DNA of 19,541 bases, from contig CBFIBS010000027.1 in NCBI GenBank assembly GCA_965660945.1, forward strand, positions 1-19,541. The letters run 5' to 3'. This document shows, piece by piece, positions 1-6,756 of the stretch. Under the pieces are notes generated by a model. The model ran no database searches. It saw nothing but the letters and a program-made list of their open reading frames with translations, and had not been told where the DNA came from. The position numbers and the translations under genes are program-made. Source of the DNA: UBA7985 sp002711265. Lineage in GTDB: Bacteria > Pseudomonadota > Alphaproteobacteria > UBA7985. Each line of letters begins with the position of its first letter. Position 1 is the stretch's first letter.

Positions 1-131
1 TCCAGCGCAGTCTTCCCCACAAACTCGCCACTTAAACCGCTCGAGCACGAGAAGGGCGTGAAGCCGAACTGATCGACCAGCTGAACGCAGAGCTTGCAGA
101 AGCGGCGCTGGCGCTAACCAACCTCAACATC

Positions 132-509
132 GTGATCGAGGAGCAGCAGGCGACGATTGCGGCGCTGGAAGAACAGCAGGCCACCGCAACCACCAGCTTG
201 GCAGAAGTCAACGATGCGGTTGCGCTGGTCGAGGACGAAATCGCTGATCTGAGCCAGGCTCAGACCGAGCAAGAAAAGCTGCTCACCGAACTGACGACGG
301 CAGAAGAGGCATTGCTGATCGAACTGCAGGCAGCGCTCGATGAACTCGAGGGCGCTCAGTCTGAATTCGAGACGCTTGAGGGACTGACCACCGATGACGT
401 TCTAGTCGATGCGCTGGTCGCATTCCTGATCAATTCCGGTCAGACCGTGGACGCCGACGGCATCACCGACGAGATGCTGGAGTGGGCGAAGGCGCAGCTG
501 GCACTCTGA
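132..509 (+). CDS. Coiled-coil protein of unknown function, 5' end unclear
   Basis: I do not recognise this gene. From the GTG at 132 it would encode 125 residues. The first two thirds are Glu/Gln/Ala/Leu-rich with leucines at heptad-like spacing, as expected for a long coiled coil, and EEQQAT is repeated ten residues apart near the start. The last ~40 residues (from GLTTDDVLVD) look like a small acidic helical domain. The start is doubtful: no Shine-Dalgarno sequence precedes the GTG, and the same frame stays open upstream to a stop at 33-35. The upstream codons still read as coiled coil (…REAELIDQLNAELAEA…), yet contain no ATG, GTG or TTG. The gene may therefore be 5'-truncated, frameshifted near the window edge, or start at a non-standard codon. 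It ends 176 bp before speB. Confidence 0.45.
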   Translation: MIEEQQATIAALEEQQATATTSLAEVNDAVALVEDEIADLSQAQTEQEKLLTELTTAEEALLIELQAALDELEGAQSEFETLEGLTTDDVLVDALVAFLINSGQTVDADGITDEMLEWAKAQLAL

Positions 510-533
510 TCAGTGCTGGCCTGAAGCAGCCGG

Positions 534-560
534 GGCAGGGCCGATACTTCCGGGCCTGCC
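534..560 (+). terminator. Weak GC hairpin after the coiled-coil ORF
   Basis: GGCAGG (534-539) and CCTGCC (555-560) pair. One mismatch is followed by two further inner G-C pairs. No T tract follows, so this is at best a weak or Rho-assisted terminator between the coiled-coil ORF and speB. I see no convincing promoter in the 176-bp gap. Confidence 0.25.
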
Positions 561-685
561 TCGCTATGTTCCGACTGCCTGCCTTAACCTTAGCCCGGCA
601 CGTTATCGGCAATTGCTAAGGTGTTGTCCGGCCTCTAGACTGCTGCCCATCTCAGATTCACCTGCAGAAACTTAGGTGGTACAGT

Positions 686-1657
686 ATGTCCAGCACCCCC
701 ACAGGCGCACCGGAAATCATCGATCAGGCGTGGCGCAAGGACGCGCTCAAGGGCTCGGCCTATGAGCTGACCTACGCGGGCACCCTGTCCTATGCGCGGC
801 GGCGCTACAGCCGGGATCTGCAGGGGGTCGACATCGCCGTCTCCGGCATTCCCTTCGACAGCGCAGTGACCAACCGCCCCGGCTGCCGTCTCGGCCCGCG
901 CGCGGTGCGGGCAGCCTCGACCCAGCTGGCCGAGCTGAACTCTTTTCCCTTTGGCTTTGACCCCTTCGACACGCTGGCCGTGGTCGACTACGGCGACTGC
1001 GCATTGAACGCCCACGCGCCGATGACCGTGCCCGACGACATCGCCGCCCATGCCCGCGAGATCCTCGCAACCGATACAGCCATGCTGACCTTCGGCGGTG
1101 ATCACTTCGTGGCCTATCCGCTGATCAAGGCCCACGCGGAAAAGCACGGGCCCGTGGCGCTGCTGCAGTTCGATGCGCACTGCGACACGTGGGAGAGCAG
1201 CGGCCCGCTCGATCACGGCACCATGTTCCTCTCGGCGGTCAACGAAGGCCTGCTCGACGTGGAGCACAGCATCCAGGTCGGCCTGCGCACCCACAACGAT
1301 ATCGATGTCGGCATCGAGGTGCTGACCGCGCCCTGGGTCCACCGCCACGGGGTCGACGCGACGCTGGAGGCGATCCGCAAACGGGTGGGCGACCGGCCGG
1401 TCTACCTGAGCTTCGACATCGACGTGCTCGACCCGGCCTTTGCCCCTGGCACCGGCACGCCGGTCAGCGGCGGCCTCGCCAGCTGGCAGGCGCTGGAGCT
1501 GATCCGGGGTCTGGGCAGCCTCAACATGGTGGCCATGGATCTGGTCGAAGTCTCCCCGCCCTACGACCACGCGGAAATCACCGCGCTGGCCGCAGCGACC
1601 GTCGCCTACGACTGGCTGTGCGTGATGGCGCAGCGTCGTCAGCAGGGCCTGTGGTAA
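686..1657 (+). CDS. speB: Agmatinase (ureohydrolase family)
   Basis: Probably hydrolyses agmatine to putrescine and urea in the cytoplasm with a binuclear Mn centre. The 323 residues align by eye with E. coli SpeB over most of the length, including the blocks DHGTMF, PVYLSFDIDVLDPAFAPGTG and EITALAAAT. Metal ligands are visible: GGDH with His140, DAHCD with Asp163, His165 and Asp167, and SFDID with Asp244 and Asp246. Glu288 lies in the conserved VEVSPPYD. The middle residue of the DAHxD loop is Cys rather than the usual Thr. The start is supported by AGGTGG six bases before ATG. A class I amidotransferase gene follows after 36 bp, so speB is probably first in an operon. Ureohydrolases have diverse guanidino substrates (agmatine, guanidinobutyrate, guanidine, metformin), so the family is secure and the exact substrate less so. 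Confidence 0.88.
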   Translation: MSSTPTGAPEIIDQAWRKDALKGSAYELTYAGTLSYARRRYSRDLQGVDIAVSGIPFDSAVTNRPGCRLGPRAVRAASTQLAELNSFPFGFDPFDTLAVVDYGDCALNAHAPMTVPDDIAAHAREILATDTAMLTFGGDHFVAYPLIKAHAEKHGPVALLQFDAHCDTWESSGPLDHGTMFLSAVNEGLLDVEHSIQVGLRTHNDIDVGIEVLTAPWVHRHGVDATLEAIRKRVGDRPVYLSFDIDVLDPAFAPGTGTPVSGGLASWQALELIRGLGSLNMVAMDLVEVSPPYDHAEITALAAATVAYDWLCVMAQRRQQGLW

Positions 1658-1693
1658 GCAAGACTTCCCAGTGAAGCAGGAGGGGTAGCAGCG

Positions 1694-2428
1694 GTGAGTG
1701 TGAAGGTCGGCATCTTGATCTGCGGGCACTTTATTGAGGAGGTCGCGGCGGTCTACGAGGACTACCGTGCGCTCTACGCGCCCATGCTGGGCGAGGGCTT
1801 CGACTGCCGGCCTTACTTCGTCGTGGATGGTGAGATGCCGGCCTCGGTCGACGAGCAGGACGGCTGGCTGGTTTCCGGCTCCCGCCACGGCGCTTACGAG
1901 GACCACGTCTGGATCCCGCCGCTCGAGGACTTTCTACGCGCGGCCTATGCGGCCGCCGTGCCGGTGGTGGGCATCTGCTTCGGGCATCAGATTTTGGCGC
2001 AGGCGCTGGGCGGACGGGTCGAGAAGTTCGACGGTGGCTGGTCGATCGGGCCGACAGAGTACGCTTTTGCCGACGGTCACCGCGAGACCGTCGTCGCCTT
2101 CCATCAGGACCAGATCACGGCCAAGCCCGAGGCGGCCGCAGTCATCGCCAGCACCGATTTCTGCGCCTTCGCCGGGCTGGCCTATCCCGGCCCGACGATC
2201 AGCTTCCAGCCGCACCCGGAATTCACCCCGGCCTTCATCGGGGACTTGCTCGAGGCCTATCAGGACCGGCTCGACCCGGCGGTTGTCACCGACGCCAGCG
2301 CGCGGCTGAGTACGCCGCTCAGCCAAGGCGGAATGGTCGGCCAGATCCGCGACGTGCTGCGTGGGGGCGAGGCCATGAGCGTCGCGGCGGCTGATGCTGC
2401 GGCGCCGGCGGGCGCTGAGGCGGGCTGA
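1694..2428 (+). CDS. Class I glutamine amidotransferase (GATase1) family protein
   Basis: A stand-alone GATase1-fold protein of 244 residues, similar to GMP-synthase-type amidotransferase domains. Such proteins hydrolyse glutamine or gamma-glutamyl amides. The nucleophile elbow VVGICFGHQ carries Cys95, and the catalytic His174 and Glu176 sit in FQPHPEF. No synthetase domain is attached, and the last ~25 residues are Ala/Gly-rich and likely disordered. The GTG start at 1694 is preceded by AGGAGG with about ten bases spacing. Its TGA overlaps the ATG of the DUF3445 gene by one base, so the two are almost certainly co-translated. This pairing suggests a role in handling amines or gamma-glutamyl intermediates of amine catabolism, but the true substrate cannot be read from sequence. 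Confidence 0.85.
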   Translation: MSVKVGILICGHFIEEVAAVYEDYRALYAPMLGEGFDCRPYFVVDGEMPASVDEQDGWLVSGSRHGAYEDHVWIPPLEDFLRAAYAAAVPVVGICFGHQILAQALGGRVEKFDGGWSIGPTEYAFADGHRETVVAFHQDQITAKPEAAAVIASTDFCAFAGLAYPGPTISFQPHPEFTPAFIGDLLEAYQDRLDPAVVTDASARLSTPLSQGGMVGQIRDVLRGGEAMSVAAADAAAPAGAEAG

Positions 2429-3312
2429 TGGTCAGCTTCGGTAAGGACCGGCTGGAGCCGCTGTTCAAGGTCGGGCTGAAGCCGCTCGATCTGGCGCAGT
2501 GGTTCGAGCCCGATGGTGATCTTGCCGCCTACCGGGCGGAGAAGGACCGGCTGACGGCCAGCGAGGGCGAGCTGGTGTTTCGCGCTGAACCGGGGACTGA
2601 GGCTGCGCAGGCGGAAGTGCGCGCGCTGCTGACCGAAAATCTCGCCCGATACCACCCGGATATCAGCCTGCCCGAAGACAGCGGCGGGCCGGATCTGCTC
2701 GAGGCGGCGCGCTGCGTGCAGGAAGACCTCGTGCTGATGCGCTTGGATCCGGATGCCAACCCGGCGCGCTGGCGCATGGTTGCGGCCTCGCTGCATTTCC
2801 CCTCCAGCTGGAAGCTGGGCGAGAAAATCAGCCGCCCGCTCGATGAAATCCACGATAATGTTCCCGGGTTCGGCCCGAAGACCCGCAATGCCGGGCTGAT
2901 GGCGCGGATCTTTGACGGGCTGAAGGTCGAGCAGCCGGTGCAGCGCATGAACTGGACGCTCTACCCCACGCCCACGCTTCACCATCCCTATTCAGCGCGC
3001 GACCGTGGCGCCAACCCCGACCGACACACCCTCGATGCGGAGTCTTTCATTCGGGTTGAGCGCCAGACCCTGCGCAAGCTGCCGCAGAGCGGCGATATCC
3101 TGTTCACCATCCGCATCTATATCGACCCGATCGCGGCGTTGTCGCGATACCCGGAGGCGCTGGCCGCGCTCAAGACCAACCTGCGGGCGCTGACCCCGGC
3201 GGAGCGGGACTACAAGGGCCTGCGCAAGGCCTTCGACGACGTGATTGCGGTGATCGAGGGCTTTGAAGGCCCTGGGGAGGGCGGAACCTCCGGGGATCAG
3301 GCAGGCCCGTGA
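2428..3312 (+). CDS. Heme-dependent oxidative N-demethylase (DUF3445) family
   Basis: DUF3445 proteins bind heme in a PAS-like fold. Characterised members are the catalytic subunit of enzymes that oxidatively demethylate secondary amines such as dimethylamine, giving monomethylamine and formaldehyde. The 294 residues show the family blocks FPSSWKLGEKISRPLDEIH (residues 124-142) with VPGF shortly after, QRMNW (172-176), and FIRVERQTLRKLP (207-219). The C-terminal ~20 residues are Gly-rich tail. No reductase or ferredoxin partner gene is in the window, although known enzymes need one. It overlaps the upstream amidotransferase by one base and the downstream helicase by four. Substrate is inferred from family only. 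Confidence 0.85.
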   Translation: MVSFGKDRLEPLFKVGLKPLDLAQWFEPDGDLAAYRAEKDRLTASEGELVFRAEPGTEAAQAEVRALLTENLARYHPDISLPEDSGGPDLLEAARCVQEDLVLMRLDPDANPARWRMVAASLHFPSSWKLGEKISRPLDEIHDNVPGFGPKTRNAGLMARIFDGLKVEQPVQRMNWTLYPTPTLHHPYSARDRGANPDRHTLDAESFIRVERQTLRKLPQSGDILFTIRIYIDPIAALSRYPEALAALKTNLRALTPAERDYKGLRKAFDDVIAVIEGFEGPGEGGTSGDQAGP

Positions 3313-5987
3313 GCCGGGGCACTGCACCGCAACCGGTGATGCAGGCCCCTGGCGGCCGCACGGATGTTGGGCTGCCGCCGGCCTTCACGCGCTGGTTCGA
3401 GGCCCGTGGCTGGGCGCCCCACGCCCACCAGCTGGCTATGCTCGAGGCCGCGCAGGCGGGGCAGTCGGCCTTGCTGACCGCACCGACCGGTGGGGGCAAG
3501 ACGCTGGCGGGGTTTCTACCCTCACTGGTCGAACTCGCCGGTCAGCCGGATTTCGAGGGGCTGCACACGCTCTATATTTCGCCGCTCAAGGCGCTGGCGA
3601 CTGACATCCGCCGAAATCTCGAAACCCCGCTGGGGGAGATGGGGCTGGCCATCACCGCCGAGGCGCGGACGGGTGACACGCCCGCCAACCGTCGCGCGCG
3701 CCAGCGCGAGCGCCCGCCGCATATCCTAATGACCACGCCGGAGAGCCTGGCGCTACTGCTGTCCTACGAGGACAGCGACGCCTTCTTCGGCAATCTGCGC
3801 TGCGTCATTTTAGACGAGCTGCACGCGCTGGCGACCAACAAGCGCGGGCACCTGCTCAGTCTGGGTCTGGCGCGGCTGCAGAGCCTCGCGCCGGATCACC
3901 GCCGGGTGGGTCTGTCGGCGACGGTGGCCGACCCGCAGTACCTGCTCGACTGGCTACACCCGGACGCCGGGGCTGTCTCCGGGGCCACCACCAAGGGCGA
4001 CACCACCAAGGGCGACACCGGCGGGGGCGAGACCGGCGAGGGCGCCGAAGCGGGCGCTGAAGAGGGCGCAGCTCGCGTGGTCCATGTCCGCGGCCGGGCC
4101 GGGGCGCGGCCCGATATCCGCATCCTCACCCCCGAAGACCATATCCACATGCCCTGGTCGGGGCACATGGCCGTGCACGCCATGGAAGGGGTTTACCGAC
4201 TGATCCGCGATGCCGGGATGTCGATCGTGTTCGTCAACACCCGTGCGCAGGCCGAGCTGTGCTTCGCCGAGCTGTGGCGGCTCAACGAAGACGGCCTCGC
4301 CATTGCCATGCACCACGGCAGCCTCGAGCGTGAGCAGCGCCGCCGGGTCGAGGCCGCCATGGCCGCCGGGACGCTGCAGTCCGTGGTGGCGACCTCATCG
4401 CTGGATCTGGGGATCGACTGGGGCGACGTGGATCTGGTGGTGCAGGTCGGCGCACCCAAGGGGGTCAGCCGCCTGATGCAGCGCATCGGACGGGCCAACC
4501 ACCGCTTTGACGAGCCCAGCCGCGCCGTGCTGGTCCCGGCCAACCGCTTCGAGGTGCTGGAGTGTCAGGCCTGCATGGACGGGGTCTGGGCGGAGGAGCT
4601 TGACGGCGACCCGGCCCGGCCCGGGGGGCTGGATGTTCTGGCCCAGCACATCATTGGCATGGCCTGCGCCTGGCCCTTCCAGCCTGACGATCTCTACGCC
4701 GAGGTGATCCGGGCGCGGCCCTTCCGCGACCTCAGCCGGCAGGACTTCGACGACACGCTCGGGTTCGTCACCGATGGCGGTTATGCCCTGCGCGCTTACG
4801 AGCGCTACCAGCGCCTGCTGACCCTGCGCGATGGGCGGCGGGGGATCGCCGACGGTCACCACGCCCGCCGCTACCGCATGAACATCGGCACCATCGTCGA
4901 GGCGCCGACGCTGAAGGTGCGGCTGGGGAATGGTTTCGGGCGATCGCTGGGGGAGGTCGAGGAGTTCTTCGCCAATGGGCTGCGCCCGGGAGACACCTTC
5001 ATTTTCGCCGGGCGGCTGCTGGAGTTCATCAAGATCGACGAGACCAGCCTGATCTGCCGCGCGGCGCACAAGAGCGTGCGGGACCCGGCGGTGCCCGCCT
5101 ACGGCGGCGGGCGCATGCCGCTGACGGCCAACCTGGCCGACCGGGTGCGGGTCATGCTCGAAGACCCGTCCGGTTGGGCGCGCCTGCCCGACCCGGTGCG
5201 CGAGTGGTTGCAGCTGCAGGCGGCGAAGTCGCGCCTGCCCAGCGCCGACCGGCTGCTGGTCGAGACCTTCCCGCGCGGGGATCGCATGTATCTGGTTGCC
5301 TATTGCTTCGAGGGACGGAATGCGCACCAGACGCTGGGCATGCTGCTAACCAAGCGGCTGGAGCGCTTTGGCTACGCGCCGCTGGGGTTTGTCGCCTCGG
5401 ACTATTGCATCGCGACCTGGTCGCTGCGGGTGCCGGAGACGGCCGAGGCGGTGGCTGAGCTGTTCGATCAGGACATGCTTGGCGACGATCTGGAGGCGTG
5501 GATGGATGAGAGCACGCTGCTCAAGCGCACCTTCCGGCGCTGCGCGGTGATCGGCGGGCTGATCGATCAGAACGTCATGGGGCCGAACCGGACCCGGCGG
5601 CAGGTGACCTTCAACAATGATATCATTTACGACGTGCTGCGCCGCCACGAGCCCGGTCACGTGCTGCTGCGCGCGACCCGGCAGGATGCGGCCGGCGGGC
5701 TGACCGATGTCAGCCGGCTTGCCGATATGCTGGTGCGGTTTCAGGACCGGATCGAGCACGTGCACCTGCCGCGGGTATCCCCCATGGCGGTGCCAGTCAT
5801 GCTCGATATCGGCAAGGAAGGGGTGGCTTCGGCGAGCTCGGCCATGGACGAACTGCTGGATACCAGCGCGGCGGCATTGATCGGCGAGGCGATTGGTGAT
5901 GAAAAGGACGGCGGGTCCGATGCTGAGGGCGTCGATCTTGGCGCCATGGACCTCGATGCCATGGCGCGTGCGCTGGATGGACGCTGA
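3309..5987 (+). CDS. Ligase-associated DEXH-box helicase (Lhr-core type)
   Basis: Superfamily 2 helicase of 892 residues, related to Lhr and to the DEXH helicase of the bacterial ligase-associated DNA damage response set. RecA domain 1 has Walker A APTGGGKT (58-65), DELH (169-172) and SAT (203-205). RecA domain 2 has motif VI QRIGRAN (391-397). The rest is the winged-helix and DEAD_assoc region, with the typical blocks TFPRGDRMYLVAYCFEGR and HQTLGMLLTKRLERFGY. A 30-residue low-complexity insert (about 225-255, TTKGD repeats) separates the two RecA domains. The GTG start overlaps the TGA of the demethylase gene; an ATG 30 bases later (3339) is an alternative. The usual partners (ATP-dependent ligase, exonuclease, phosphoesterase) are absent here. 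A role in DNA repair is inferred from the family. Confidence 0.88.
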   Translation: MSRGTAPQPVMQAPGGRTDVGLPPAFTRWFEARGWAPHAHQLAMLEAAQAGQSALLTAPTGGGKTLAGFLPSLVELAGQPDFEGLHTLYISPLKALATDIRRNLETPLGEMGLAITAEARTGDTPANRRARQRERPPHILMTTPESLALLLSYEDSDAFFGNLRCVILDELHALATNKRGHLLSLGLARLQSLAPDHRRVGLSATVADPQYLLDWLHPDAGAVSGATTKGDTTKGDTGGGETGEGAEAGAEEGAARVVHVRGRAGARPDIRILTPEDHIHMPWSGHMAVHAMEGVYRLIRDAGMSIVFVNTRAQAELCFAELWRLNEDGLAIAMHHGSLEREQRRRVEAAMAAGTLQSVVATSSLDLGIDWGDVDLVVQVGAPKGVSRLMQRIGRANHRFDEPSRAVLVPANRFEVLECQACMDGVWAEELDGDPARPGGLDVLAQHIIGMACAWPFQPDDLYAEVIRARPFRDLSRQDFDDTLGFVTDGGYALRAYERYQRLLTLRDGRRGIADGHHARRYRMNIGTIVEAPTLKVRLGNGFGRSLGEVEEFFANGLRPGDTFIFAGRLLEFIKIDETSLICRAAHKSVRDPAVPAYGGGRMPLTANLADRVRVMLEDPSGWARLPDPVREWLQLQAAKSRLPSADRLLVETFPRGDRMYLVAYCFEGRNAHQTLGMLLTKRLERFGYAPLGFVASDYCIATWSLRVPETAEAVAELFDQDMLGDDLEAWMDESTLLKRTFRRCAVIGGLIDQNVMGPNRTRRQVTFNNDIIYDVLRRHEPGHVLLRATRQDAAGGLTDVSRLADMLVRFQDRIEHVHLPRVSPMAVPVMLDIGKEGVASASSAMDELLDTSAAALIGEAIGDEKDGGSDAEGVDLGAMDLDAMARALDGR
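3987..4046 (+). repeat. 15-bp tandem repeat inside the helicase gene
   Basis: Two exact copies of ACCACCAAGGGCGAC (3987-4001 and 4002-4016) are followed by two degenerate copies (4017-4031 and 4032-4046). They encode TTKGD TTKGD TGGGE TGEGA. The repeat stays in frame and lengthens the linker between the two RecA domains. Confidence 0.9.
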
Positions 5988-6043
5988 GCCGGGCGCAGGA
6001 TCGATAACAGCAGGAAAGCAGAAGAGAGCAGAATAGAACACCC

Positions 6044-6523
6044 ATGACCGACGTCCGTTTTTACCACCTTACCCGCACCCGGCTCGAAGACGCCCTGCCG
6101 GTCATGCTCGGGCGCACGCTCGAGCGCGGCGGTCGGGCGGTGGTGCGTCTGGCCACGCCCGAGCGGCTGAAGGCGCTGGACGAGTGGTTGTGGACCTTCG
6201 ACGATGCCGCCTTCATCCCCCACAGCAGTGATGGGGGGCAGCACGCAGCCGACCAGCCGGTGTGGCTGACGCTGGGTGAGGATAACCCGGCGAGGGCCGG
6301 TTTTTTGTTCGTTGGCGAGGGGGCGGAGCTGGCTGGATTTGAAGACTTTGAGGTCTGTGCAGTGCTGTTCGACGGCCGGGTTGAAGAAGCCGTCGCCCGA
6401 GCCCGCAGCCAGTGGGCGGCGGTCAAGGCAGTGGCTGAGGCCAAGGAACCGGCTAGCGAGGCACCCCACGCGCTCAGTTACTGGCAGCAAAACGATCGCG
6501 GCGGTTGGGTGCAGGCGCAGTAG
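6044..6523 (+). CDS. holC: DNA polymerase III subunit chi
   Basis: Chi links the clamp-loader (through psi where present) to single-stranded DNA-binding protein at the replication fork. The 159 residues begin MTDVRFYHLT, contain the conserved block LDEWLWTFDDAAFIPH, and end with an alphaproteobacterial-style tail SYWQQNDRGGWVQ. Length is normal for the family. An A/G-rich stretch precedes the ATG but no strong Shine-Dalgarno is seen. It lies 56 bp downstream of the helicase gene on the same strand, so it may be the last gene of that transcript. In many alphaproteobacteria holC sits next to pepA and ndk. Here ndk is nearby, but an ABC-F gene lies between. Confidence 0.88.
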   Translation: MTDVRFYHLTRTRLEDALPVMLGRTLERGGRAVVRLATPERLKALDEWLWTFDDAAFIPHSSDGGQHAADQPVWLTLGEDNPARAGFLFVGEGAELAGFEDFEVCAVLFDGRVEEAVARARSQWAAVKAVAEAKEPASEAPHALSYWQQNDRGGWVQAQ

Positions 6524-6594
6524 TTTCAGCGGTTCGGCCTTGGCTTGTGTGTTGGTTCAACGCAGAGAAGAACGTTGCGCGTGGGTGGGTCGCA

Positions 6595-6713
6595 GGCCGC
6601 GAAGCGGCCCAGACCCGAGCGCGCCACCGGCTGCTGATCGCTGGTATTCAGCGCCGCGGCACGCCAATCAATTGGCCTTTGGTGGCGGACTTGCTTTGAC
6701 GCCGCTTCGCGGC
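6595..6713. repeat. Hairpin pair in the holC/ABC-F gap
   Basis: The 233 bp between the convergent holC and ABC-F genes hold no credible protein gene. A hairpin GGCCGC-GAA-GCGGCC (6595-6609) and a second, GCCGC-TTC-GCGGC (6701-6713), are reverse complements of each other over 13 bases. They bracket about 90 bp containing a third small dyad CCAAT-CA-ATTGG (6664-6675). The second hairpin is followed by TTT and could act as a weak plus-strand terminator for holC. The arrangement also resembles a small dispersed intergenic repeat, which cannot be tested without the genome. Confidence 0.45.
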
Positions 6714-6756
6714 TTTCAAAGCGCGCCCGCGCAACCCCTGCGATTGACATCTGGCT

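Noticed and set aside
635..1906. Long minus-strand open frame of 423 codons across speB and the amidotransferase gene
   Set aside because: It is a GC-rich antisense shadow; the plus-strand products are clear homologues with catalytic motifs and ribosome sites.
4395..5327. 310-codon minus-strand frame inside the helicase gene
   Set aside because: Lies wholly within the helicase coding sequence and has the Arg/Pro/Gln-rich composition of an antisense frame.
6526..6750. 74-codon minus-strand frame in the holC/ABC-F gap
   Set aside because: No ribosome site and composition typical of the hairpin-rich intergenic sequence; treated as repeat/terminator DNA.
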